A stretch of DNA of 64,000 bases, taken from assembly GCA_009829735.1 (NCBI GenBank), contig CM020620.1:22852020-22916019 (forward strand), written 5' to 3'. Of the stretch, positions 31,921 through 42,072 are shown piece after piece; position 1 is the stretch's first letter, and every line of letters begins with the position of its first letter. The notes below the pieces were generated by a model that saw only the letters and a list, made by a program, of their open reading frames with translations, made no database searches and was not told the DNA's origin. A program made the position numbers and the translations under genes. This stretch comes from Pyropia yezoensis (Eukaryota > Rhodophyta > Bangiophyceae > Bangiales > Bangiaceae).

Positions 31921-34814
31921 GGGAGGAGGCAGGGGGCCCGGCAGGGAACCACACACCACCCCCAACCCTCCTCTCCCCCCCTCGCCGGTGAAACGGGAAG
32001 GCCCGGTGGCGGCGCGTAGGCGCGCGCGGGGTGTGGCGGCCGCGGTAGACCCCCCCCCCCCCCCTCCGTGTGACCAACGAACGCACCGCCACACGCGCGC
32101 CGCGGGATGCGCGCGCCCACGCCACACGCCACCTCTCACACCAACGCAAGCCACACGCCACCTCCCACCAACGCAAGCCTCGCGCCACACGCCGCACAAC
32201 GGACACCCCCCCCCCCCCCCCCCCACCCCCACCCTCTCCCCAACACCCGCAACGGTGGGTGGTAGTGGAGGTGGCGGTCGTAGAGGTGGTCGTGCTGGTC
32301 GCCGCGGTGGTAGACGTCCCCCGCCTCCCCACCCCCCCTCCCACCTCCGGCCCGTGCGTACGCGCGTACGCACGCGGCCGTCGCCCAGCGGCTTGGCAGG
32401 GGCCCCTGCGCCCTGCCCCTCTCTCTCCCCCCGCCTCTCTCTCTCCCCCCCCCCACCGACGACGACGACCGGCGACCGCCTCAGCACCCACACACACCCC
32501 CCCCCCCCCCCCCCCAACGCCGACCACCAACCTCGACGCGCGAGCCGCGCCGCGCACGGTCGGCAGCGGAAGAAAAGGACGCGCGCGCGCGAGGCGCAGC
32601 AGCTGCCGCGGCGGGCGCAGGGGGCGGCGGCGGCACCCACCCACAATGAGGCAAAGAGGCGGAGCGGCGGGCGGGCGGGCGGGCGGACGGCCAGGCGGGC
32701 GGGCGGGCAGGCGGGCGGGCGGGCAGGCGGGCGGGCGGGCAGGCGGGCGGGCGGGCGGGCGGCGTGGGCGGCGCGGTACGGCGCGACGCGGGGCGCGGCG
32801 TCGGGGTCGACACGGGGGGGGGAGCCGGGAGCCGCGGCGTCGGCGTGTGGGCGCGCGCGCCGGTGGTGGCGGCGGTGGGCGCGCCTTCGTTGGGCGTGCC
32901 GTTGAGGGGGGGGGTGCGGTGGTGCGCGTTGGCGCCGTCGCCTCGACCGCGGCGGCGGCACGCGCAAACTGGGGGGGGGGGGGCGGGATGCGGGGTCCGG
33001 CGCTAGCGCGCTGGGGGCGCCCCCGTCCTCACCGCTGGTGGAGCGTGGGGGGGGGGTGGGCGCGCTCGAGCGCTCAGGGACGGGAAACAAAGGGGCCCCC
33101 ATGGACTCGGCCACCCGCACAGCTGCAGGGCGTCCAGTGTTTTCTGGTCCTGGTGCCCCCAGCCGCATGGAATGGTGCAGTACTGAACATATGCAATGTG
33201 TACAAGTTGTAATTATATGCAACACCTCCCCAGCGCTGCGCTCCACGCACGGCGAGCGAGGGGGCCCCCCTCCCGCTCCCTATGTACGATGCATGGCCGC
33301 TGCCGTTGAGGCCTCGTGCCAGGTCACGTGGCCCAGCTGGCTTCGGTGGGGGAGGGGGGGGACGAGTGGCCCCCCGCCGGGGCGGTCGGCGCCCTGCCGC
33401 GGCTCACCCCAGGCCGCCGCCCGACGGCCGCCCCGACACACCCCCCCCACCGGATCGTTCCTTGGTGCCTCACCGCGTGTCTGCCACGCGCGCTCGCCAC
33501 ACACCACATCCCCTCTCTCTTCCACCCGACGTGGGCGGTCGTCGCGCGCCGGCGGTGCCAACAGAAATCCCGCCGCCTCGACGCGGGCGACACACGGCCG
33601 GCCGTACGGTACGCGCCGGGCGCGCCTCGCAGCCGCGGCGCCCGCCGCGCGCCCCCCCCCCGGTGCAGCGCCGCTGCTGCTGCTGCTGCGGGCTGGTGCT
33701 TGCTGCTTGGCGCGCCGGCGGCCACGGGGGTACTGCACTGTATGTGCTGTATGGATAGGTAGCACTTGCGGGTCTGCGGCTGCCGCGCCCACCACCACCG
33801 TCGCCGCCGCCGCCGCCGCCGCCGCCACCGTACGGCCGCTGTCGCGTGTGTGGGTGCTGAGGCTGAAGGGAGGGGGGGCACAGCGGGGATGGCGGCTTCG
33901 TAGTCCTGGGGAGTCCTGGTGGCGCGGGAGCGCCTGCCCCGTTGGTGCACGCATCGCCCCCCCGTGGGGGCTCGAATGCCCACTCCGTTGGCCACCCCCG
34001 TCGCCGTCTGGACAGACAGCCTGTCGGCCAGCACCGCCGTCGTAGTGGCGACTTGTGGGGGCGGCGGCGACGGGGCGGCGGCAGGGACTCTCTCGGGGTG
34101 CGCCTGTGGACATGCAGCTCGGACTTGGCTTGCGCTGGTGCGGGGCGGTACAGATGTCTCTCTGGAAGAAGGCTCACTGATCCAGGCTGAGCGGGCACAG
34201 GGTGGGACCGCCACAGGAAAATCCGTCCTGGCGGCGGGCTCACCTGCGTGCTCGATGTACAAACGCGCAACCGGCCAGCTCCCACGGTTTTCCATGGCCA
34301 GCCGCTGCGGGTGCTTCAGTTTGGCTTTTGGAACACGCAGAGAGTGGGGGTGTGCGCTGTACGTCATCTTGCCAAAGAGGACTCCTCCAAAGTACATTGC
34401 TCACCCCCGCCGCTCTTTGTTTTTCATTCTCCTCCGAGCTCGGGCAGATGACACCAAGTGTCCTCAATGGCGTGGCTCATGCGAACGGCACCGCCATGCG
34501 TGCCACCAGCACCATCACCCCCTCACCCCCTTCACATGCGTGGATGGCCGCGAGACAGGTGGCCCGCGGATTAGCAGAGATGCGAGGCGCCGGGGGGGAG
34601 GCCGTTCCTCCTGGCGCCGACGTTGAATGTAGAACGGGAAAACGGGCGAGAGGTTCTGTAGGGAGGGCAAGGACACGTCACTCTCGCTTTTGCGGGCAGT
34701 GCAACCGCTACCCCCGCCGCAAAATTTGTGCGCTGGATAAATAGAATGGCGACAAGCACGCTGCGTAGGAGCGGTACAGCACGAGCACCTCGAGAAATAA
34801 AACATGTACCGGCT
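31921..34814. other. GC-rich intergenic DNA, presumed Tup1 upstream region
   Basis: Contains C/G homopolymers, a GGGC minisatellite, and AT-richer patches near 33180-33220 and 34340-34420. Multiple overlapping open frames on both strands are Arg/Pro/Ala-rich shadows. I recognise no protein. Confidence 0.4.
32661..32763. repeat. GGGC minisatellite with G-quadruplex potential
   Basis: Uninterrupted GCGG/GCAGGCGGGC units (about 16-20 bp higher-order period) with more than 15 GGG runs on the plus strand over about 100 bp. Several overlapping intramolecular G-quadruplexes are possible. Confidence 0.85.
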
Positions 34815-34897
34815 GCGCCTTCCGGGATTTCCCAGTGCCATCGAACCCGGGTCTCGTGCGTGGCAAGCACGTATTCTACCACTAGACCAAAGGTGCT
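34815..34897 (-). tRNA. tRNA-Gly(GCC) with a 12-nt insertion in the T-loop
   Basis: Read on the minus strand: acceptor strand GCACCTT; D-arm containing the A-box GGTCTAGTGGTAG; anticodon arm CGTGC-TTGCCAC-GCACG giving anticodon GCC; T-stem CCGGG/CCCGG; 3' acceptor strand AAGGCGC plus discriminator A. Six of the seven acceptor pairs form (position 3-70 is A-C). The T-loop starts TTCGAT but 12 extra bases (34829-34840, GGCACTGGGAAA) follow before the last loop base and the T-stem. Without them the tRNA is 71 nt, the normal tRNA-Gly length. TTTT follows about 10 nt downstream as a Pol III terminator. No intron is at the usual 37/38 site. Confidence 0.85.
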
Positions 34898-35294
34898 TCC
34901 TTACGACACGCAGTTTAAATATACCTATATTGGTTCATTTTACAGAAGGGCTGGTGCAGTCGGATGATGCATCAGCTTCTTGACATGTAAAAGAGCGCAC
35001 TTTTTTGTTTTCGATATTTTTGTGTTCATTTCTTTCACAGAAGTATACGATGCCATGTAGGAAGCAGCATAGAGGTCCTCTGGGATGCAGCAAGAAGACC
35101 TATATATATTGGATACACCCGTCTGGGAGAGCGCTGAGGGGGGGGGGAGGGCTTTGCTAGTCGGCCAATCCGAGAGGAGGCTTGCACATCCTGATAAAAT
35201 CCCTGAACTGGGTGTGTCCTCGCCACCGTTACCCCCCATGATAGTTTTTAACCCCACTCGTATGGGAGACGTTTGGCCGTCTGAGGCGCGCTAA
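34898..35294. other. AT-richer intergenic DNA before element B
   Basis: No gene or RNA recognised. A TATATATATT run is at 35100-35110. The final bases form the target site of element B. Confidence 0.4.
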
Positions 35295-35299
35295 GACAG
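35295..35299 (+). repeat. Left target-site duplication of element B (GACAG)
   Basis: GACAG immediately precedes the 5' LTR and is repeated at 45539-45543 right after the 3' LTR. Five bases is the usual Ty3/gypsy length. Confidence 0.95.
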
Positions 35300-35838
35300 T
35301 GTGGGAGATTGGGCCGGAATTCGGTACCAATACTTTGGAGATTCGGGTCAAGTGGACCTGACCGGAAGTCGAAATTCATCCCACCCACGATGGTGAAACT
35401 TCTGACTTCTGGACGGAAATTCGACTAGGACTTCCGACATACTAGAGCAGGGTAATGCTGCTGGTATTTGTTTCTTGGGATTTTTGCACGGGAGCCAGAC
35501 GGATTTCTACGCTTTGAGTGCTTTGCATGTGGAGTGATATGATTGGTTTGTTTGAGGGTTCATTTTCTGAGTGTTTTGAGGGGTTGCGTGAGCGTGTGAG
35601 GAGGGTTGATAAGGAGGGACAGCAAGGCGGGGAGGGCCCACCTTGGCTGGCCAAGCAAGTTAACACCGTCTGGCTCCGACACATCTTGTTCGTGCCTTGG
35701 TGAGCTGACCCGTTCACCACACGCAAGTTCCGTGTTCGGCTGTGTGGAGGTGCTTGCTTCCGGTGTCCCAAGTTGGGATATCGGCAATACTCCTCTTCCT
35801 TCCCTGACTCGGGGTTGGTGGTTGGGAGTACTGCTACA
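35300..35838 (+). repeat. 5' LTR of element B (539 bp)
   Basis: Begins TGTGGGA, ends CTGCTACA. I found no difference from 45000-45538. Confidence 0.97.
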
Positions 35839-35840
35839 GT

Positions 35841-35857
35841 TGGTGGAGCAGCGGGGG
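35841..35857 (+). promoter_or_regulatory. Primer-binding site of element B
   Basis: TGGTGGAGCAGCGGGGG starts two bases after the LTR. It differs from A and C at one position. Confidence 0.75.
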
Positions 35858-36155
35858 TTAGGATATCGACTTTGGTACCTCCCTTGACCGGAGACGGGAC
35901 CAAGTTGGCCCCTCGCCCCCTTCGGCACCGAGACTTCCGGTGACACGATCGACTCGCCTACGTTCCGAGCGTTCGCTGGGTGACGAGGTTGGCCACCGTG
36001 AGTCTTGGTGGGAGACCCGGAGTTTCGGGAAACCTCACCGCCTTCCTTGAGGTAGGTGGAGGGGTGGAACGTGCTCTAGGAACTCCCTAGCTGACGATCC
36101 CCGACTCTGGACACCGTTTGGTCGTTTTGGTTGACTCCACGTGACTCTTGTGGAG

Positions 36156-37919
36156 ATGGCTGGTGAGGGAGACCCCCCCATTGCGCCGAGTGTACCTGGG
36201 GAGGGGAAGCGTAGTCCTCCCCCGACGGGCGGAGTACCACCCAGGCCGGGCAGTGCGGATGTGGTGGGTCCAGAGGTTGGACCCCGACGGCGGTCGGCCA
36301 GGTTCCTTCCCAGGCCGTCCCCGGAAGAGACGGGGGGAGTTCGCCCTTCTCCGGTGGGAGCGCCGAGCCAGCGTCAGGTTCCGGCAACCTCTTCGGGGAG
36401 TGACGACACTCACTTGGGCATGGGACCGCCGACCGGCAGAGGTGACGGGACGGGGAGTTCCGTACCCCGGGTTGGTGGGTCCGCGCCACGACTGGTGTCG
36501 GAAGGACCGGGTGGGAGCTCGAGTCAAGCTCCACCTGGCTCATCCGGTATCGTGGATGACTCGGTGATGACTGCCATCGCACAAGTCGTGCGAGAGGAGG
36601 TGGGGAAGGCGTTGAAGGGGGACACCCCTCCGCCTGAGCAGGCCTCGAGGCGTCAGAAGCGACGGGAGATTCGACGTACTCTCCGTCGTGAGGTGGACTC
36701 AGAGTCTGAGTCCTCTGCAAGTGGCAAGTCGGGTGAAGAGGATCTTACCCGACGTGATCGTGTGACTCACACGGACCGTCTTGGGACTAGAGTCGTCCCA
36801 GGAAAGATAGTGGTGAATAATCCATTGTTCAAGGATGTCTTCGACTGTGAGACATATGGGTTGGTCAACAAGTCGTTGACCTACTCGAATAGTCAGGCCC
36901 GTACCCTGGGCCGGCGCAAGAAACACGTTGCGCAATCCTTCGGGGTCCGTTCAGAATGGGACGGGACTCCACCCCCGAAGGTCTTCCAGTTTTTGCGGAA
37001 GTTCGCAAAAGCCTGCGATGACAATGATGTCTCTGAAGCTGAAGCGTTTTTCATGCTTCAGGACTTCACCAAGGAGCCACTCCGCTCCGAGGTGATGAAC
37101 GTCATGCCAAGGCGGCATGGTGGGAACCCGGGTGAGGTGACCTCCTACCTGGAGTTGGTTAATTGGATCCTTCGTCTTCACGCAGACGAGGCTTCCTTGG
37201 CTACGCAGGTTGAAGAGTTCAACCGCGCCACCCAGAGTAAGGGTGAAGAGGAACGGGAGTTCGCTGAACGACTCCGTCAGCTGAACGTCCTCTGTGGATT
37301 CCTATATCCCCAAGGAGTCATTAAGGGACGCTTTGTGGAGGGTGTCCACCGAGCAGCTCGAGCAACTGTGCGAGAGCGTAGTACTCCGACCATGACTCTG
37401 GCGGAGTTGGCACGCATCGCCCAGACTAAGGGTGATGAGTACCGCTGGCTCGTGTCTGAGCAGCGGAAGGAACGAGAGAAAGAAGTTAAGGGAGTGGAAG
37501 CAAGTCGCTTCCGCAGAACTGCAAGGGTGCCTTCCTACACGCGGACGTACCCTGCAGTACCTTCGTCCTCAACTCGAGAGACGGAAGGTATGGTGGCCGC
37601 TATCCCTGATAAGTCGTAGGGAAAAGCGGGGCCATCGGCGTCAATGAGTGATCGGCCGTGTTGGCAGTGTTCCAAGTCGGGACACTGGGCAGCCCAATGC
37701 CCCACTCTGGACGTTCGACTGAGAGCCCTGTTGGCTCGTATTGGGAAGCTCGGTATTCCGAGGACTGATTCGGATACCCGGCCGCACACCACACGTGTGA
37801 CGGCCATGACTCAACTTCAGTCAGAGAATGAGTCCACCCTTGAGAAGGGGGAAACCTCTTCCCCCAGCTCAAGTGGCAAGGATACTCCATCATCCGAGTC
37901 GGATGAGGGAAACGCCTAG
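36156..37919 (+). CDS. gag: Gag polyprotein of element B with an internal TAG
   Basis: Start ATG 36156 (GGAGATGG). The capsid-like region (FDCETYGLVNKS, QFLRKFAKACDDN, GRFVEGVHRAAR) is clearly homologous to element A gag. TAG at 37617-37619 stops the frame after 487 codons. The same frame then continues without another stop to TAG 37919, encoding the CCHC zinc knuckle CWQCSKSGHWAAQC and an acidic Ser-rich tail ending SDEGNA. The stop lies exactly between capsid and nucleocapsid. Either a single substitution disabled gag (CAG or AAG to TAG), or readthrough makes a minor nucleocapsid-bearing form. An in-frame internal start at 37644 (MSDRPCWQC) could also express the knuckle separately. Confidence 0.88.
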
Positions 37920-37957
37920 CCGCTGGGTCTAAGACTGACCCAAAGGCTCCAGCGGTA

Positions 37958-40900
37958 ATGAAGCGGGTTGCTTCACACTCACCGACCCATGGGAGCGTGA
38001 AGGTCCTGACTCGACCTCGAGGGGTGAGGCCTAGAGACAAGGTCCCTCCTCAGAAGCACGACCCGAATCGGATTGTGTCAGTGCTGGTAGGGAGTAACTA
38101 CCAGGTCGCAGCTCGACTCTGACTGCAGGATGGATATGAGTTTACCTCTCGTGTCATAGTCGACACAGGCTCTGCTGCCTCTCTCATTAGGCAAGACGTA
38201 TTGCCAGAGGGGACGGATGTGAGTCCCGCCGGCTCACCCGAGTGGCGTATGTTTGATGTCAATGGGGGACTCCTCCCCATTGTTGGGTCTATTGCATTGA
38301 CTGTTTGCATTGGGTTCTACCAGACGCAGGTGAACTTTGGAGTAGTCTCCAATATGTCAGTTCCCGTACTGGGAACTGACTATCTGGAACTCCATGTCCC
38401 GGCCGTCTGTGGACCGGAAGGGGTGATCCGACTGCGTAATGGAGAGACTGTCCCCATATTGCGTAAAGGGAAGACTGTTTCCCCTACGACTCATCAACCT
38501 AGGGAAAACTCTCCCAAGGGTGGAGGCTCTACGACCCATGTACGAGTATGTAAGGGTACGGTAGTCCCGCCCCGATCAAGGACCTTTGTGCGAGTACGCA
38601 CACGGTTTCGAGGGAATGGACTCGTTTCCCCCGTGGACCGAGTCTATCATACTCACCAAGTGCAAGTTGCATGGGGCCCCATGACTTGTGGGGATGACCA
38701 AACTTGGTGGGTGGAGGTCCTCAACACGTCGGAGGAACCTCGACGACTCCCCGGGGGCATGAAGATTGCGTCGATCTCTACCTTTGAGGGGAATGTCGTT
38801 GCTGTGACTCAACAGCAATGGAAGGATATTGGAACGGCAGGCTCTGCCGACCAATCGAGTTCATCGACGGCTAAGTCGCCGACGGTACATCGGGGGAACA
38901 TCCCGGAGTGCTTACATGGACGACTGGATGAGTTAATCCAGAAGCATCACAAGTTGTGGAATGGTGACCTTGGGCTCATCAAGACCACCGAACACAGAAT
39001 CGTGTTGAAGCCAGGGGCTAGGCCAGTTCGCCTGAGTCCCTACCGTCTGGGACCAGACTCACGGGAACTCACCCGAGAGCAGGTCCAACGGATGCAAGAC
39101 ATGGGTGTCATTGAGCCTTGCTCAAGTGAGTGGGCCAGTCCCATAGTCTTGGTGCCCAAGTCAGACGGCACGATGCGGTTCTGCATCGATTATCGTAAGC
39201 TAAACGAGCGGACGGTAAGGGATAGTTACCCCTTACCCCGTATGGACGATTGCCTCGACTCACTCGGTGAGGCACAGAACTTTTCCACGTTGGACTGCCA
39301 CGCGGGGTCCTGGCAGATACCCATCCGCAAGGAGGACAGACACTTGACCACCTTCACGTGTCACTGTGGAGTTTATCAGTGTACACGGCTCCCTTTCGGG
39401 CTTTGCAATGCACCTGCGACTTTCCAGCGTGCTATTGACTTGATACTTGCCGGAGTCAAGTGGCAGATCGCCCTGGTGTATCTGGACGATATCATTGTGT
39501 TCTCCGGGACTGCCGAAGAACACCTGTCCCACTTGGACAGAGTGTTTACCCGGTTGGGTGAAGCAGGAGTAACACTCAAACCTACGAAGTGTCACCTCTT
39601 TAGTAATGAGGTGGAGTACCTCGGCCATATAGTCCGGCCAGGTCGCATTCTGGTCAATGAGAAGAACCTCATGGCCATCCGTCGGGCGAAGTTCCCCCAG
39701 ACGCAGACACAACTCAGGAGCTTCCTGGGTATGTGTAACGTATACAGACGCTTTGTGGCGAACTATGCCAAAGTGTCTGCACCGTTGAACCACTTGGTAA
39801 GTTCCAAGATGCCCAAGCGCTTGGATGCTCCCAAACCCCCGGAGCAAGAAGCCTTTGATAGGTTGCGAGAACTCCTCTGCAACCCACCGGTGTTAGCGAT
39901 CCCCAGACCGGGGGCTCACTACATTGTTGATGTGGACGCAAGTCACGACCAACTCGGTTGTTGCTTACTCCAACAACAGCCTTCGGGGGAGTATTTACCC
40001 GTTGGCTATTTTAGCAAAGGACTCTCACCGGCCCAGAAGAACTATTCTGTGACGGAGGTAGAGGGCCTTGGCGTAGTATGGGCAGTCTCCATGCTACGGC
40101 CATACATCGAAGGAAGGAAGTTCCTCATTCGATGTGACCACAAGGCTCTGAAGTGGATACTCACCACTACAGCCTGTACGAATAACCGACTCAATCGATG
40201 GCGACTCTGCCTCGCTGAGTTCGATTATGACGTTGAGTATCGGCCAGGCCCGAAGCATGCGGGTGCGGACGCGTTCTCTCGCATACCGACGGATGGGAAA
40301 GACTCTTCCCCCATCCCTGAGGAACTCCCTCATGTGGCAGTGACCACTCGCTCCGGAACTGTCCTCGACCCGAGGATGCCTGGCATGGCCAAGCTATTAC
40401 CCGTGTCTCTGGATGAGTTTGTCCAGGCACAGGAGAGCGACAAACTCTGTCTACGACTCAGGAAGGAGCTCGACCAGGCTCAACCGACTCGGTTCTTCCT
40501 GAATGACAACGGCATACTCTGCCGTAAGGGATATACCCAGGGGGACAAGCAAGTCGTCGTCCCCAAGGAGTTACGCAAGAGTATCCTCCAACGGGAGCAC
40601 TTCTCACCGTTGGGTGGACACCCAGGGTCTACGAGGATGTATCAGACCCTACGCAAGAAGTACTATTGGCCATCACTCGTGGCTGATGTGTACGGGTATG
40701 TAGCCGCATGCGCGACTTGCGCAAAGAATAGACTCATGGAGTCCCGGCAGACTTCTTCAATGAGACTCTTTCCTGCAACAGAGCCGTTTGCAGCGATAGC
40801 AGTGGACTTACTCGGTCCACTACCACGAACACTAGAGGGATATGAGTACCTTCTGGTGATGTGTGATCGCTTTACTAAGCTCACGCGGGTATCCCCACTC

Positions 40901-41944
40901 AAGGATATCACAGCCGTGGACGTTCTGAGTGAGTTACTCGACGTCTGGGTTGCCAGTTATGGCATCCCCGACTCTATCCTTTCGGATAACGGACCACAGT
41001 TTGCGTCCGTCCTGTATCAGGGAGTCATGAAGATGTTGGGGGTGCAGACGAATTTCGCAACCCCTTACCACCCCCAGACTAATGGGCAGGTGGAACGATT
41101 CAACAGGACTCTAGTGCGCCAGTTGCGTCACTATGTCCATGACCATGTAGTCACATGGGCTCGTTATGCGTCACTACTCGTGACAGCTTACAACTCCCAG
41201 GTACAAAGTAGTACGGGAGAGGCACCGTTTGCCTTCGTCTGCCCCCGACGACTTCCGTCAGTAGCTGTGGAGCGTCTCACCCAGACAGAGGGTGAGACTT
41301 CGACTCAAACACCGAGTCAGGCGAAAGCCTCCCTACTCCAGAGACTGGAGGAGATGATACCCCTTGTCCGGGCTACTATGGAGAAGGCCCAAGCTCGTTA
41401 CAAGAGGTACTTCGATGTCCGAGTCAGACATCGTCGCGATCCGCTCCGAGTTGGAGATTGGATTTATGTCAACTCCCACGACAATAAGGGGGGGAAATTG
41501 GTCTTCAAAACTCTGGGACCATATCACATCCTTAAGACGGATGGACGGCGATTAACCATCGAGAGTGATGATGGTATCCGGACGATAAATGGGAATCACG
41601 CGACTCGCGCACCCGAACCCCCAGAGGGAGATCCCGCTTGGGAAAGGGCCTTGCAAGCATGGAAAGTCCCATCCTTGCCGACCTCCTCCAATAAACCGTT
41701 GGAGGCGGTGTTCGACAAGTTTGTCGGACACGGATACGATGAGTCGGGGCGACTCATGCTCCGAGTCAGGTGGTTCGGGTATGGACCAACTTCAGACACA
41801 TGGGAGTTTGTAGAGGACCTACCAGTAGAGAAGGTCCGTAGATACTGCCAGGCTGCGGGCATATCTATACGCCGACGTAACACTCGTACGTCGGGGGATG
41901 AAGTCCCTGCTCCAAGTCAGAGCAGAGCGGCAAGCCAACCATGA
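37958..41944 (+). CDS. pol: Pol polyprotein of element B with an internal TGA
   Basis: About 1328 codons from ATG 37958; the N-terminus (RPRGVRPRDKVPP) aligns with that of A. Aspartic protease DTG is at residue 69. Reverse transcriptase has LPFGLCNAPATFQ and YLDD at 508. RNase H has DVDASHDQLGC near 658. Integrase has the zinc region GGHPGSTRMY...CATCAKN near 885-925 and the catalytic triad VDLLGP, LSDNGPQ, NGQVERFN near 948-1044. A GPY/F-type segment (LGPYHILKTDGRR) follows, then a C-terminal chromodomain (RVRWFGYGPTSDTWEFVEDL), placing the element among chromoviruses. TGA at 38120-38122 (codon 55) falls upstream of the protease; everything after it is open. One C-to-T change in CGA would explain it. 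Downstream it converges with the antisense ORF across 128 bp. Confidence 0.93.
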
Positions 41945-42072
41945 GTACAAACGCATACCATGGCTCTTCAAAGATTCTCTACTAACAAAGCCGACTATGG
42001 CACAATACAAAACGAGAAGAACACACACCACTCTTCTCGCCAAGAAAAGAACAAGCCGTTCGACCGCTGACT

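Noticed and set aside
31918..33246. 442-codon minus-strand ORF in the Tup1 upstream region
   Set aside because: Pro/Arg repeats produced by the GGGC array and C runs; contradicted by overlapping frames of similar length.
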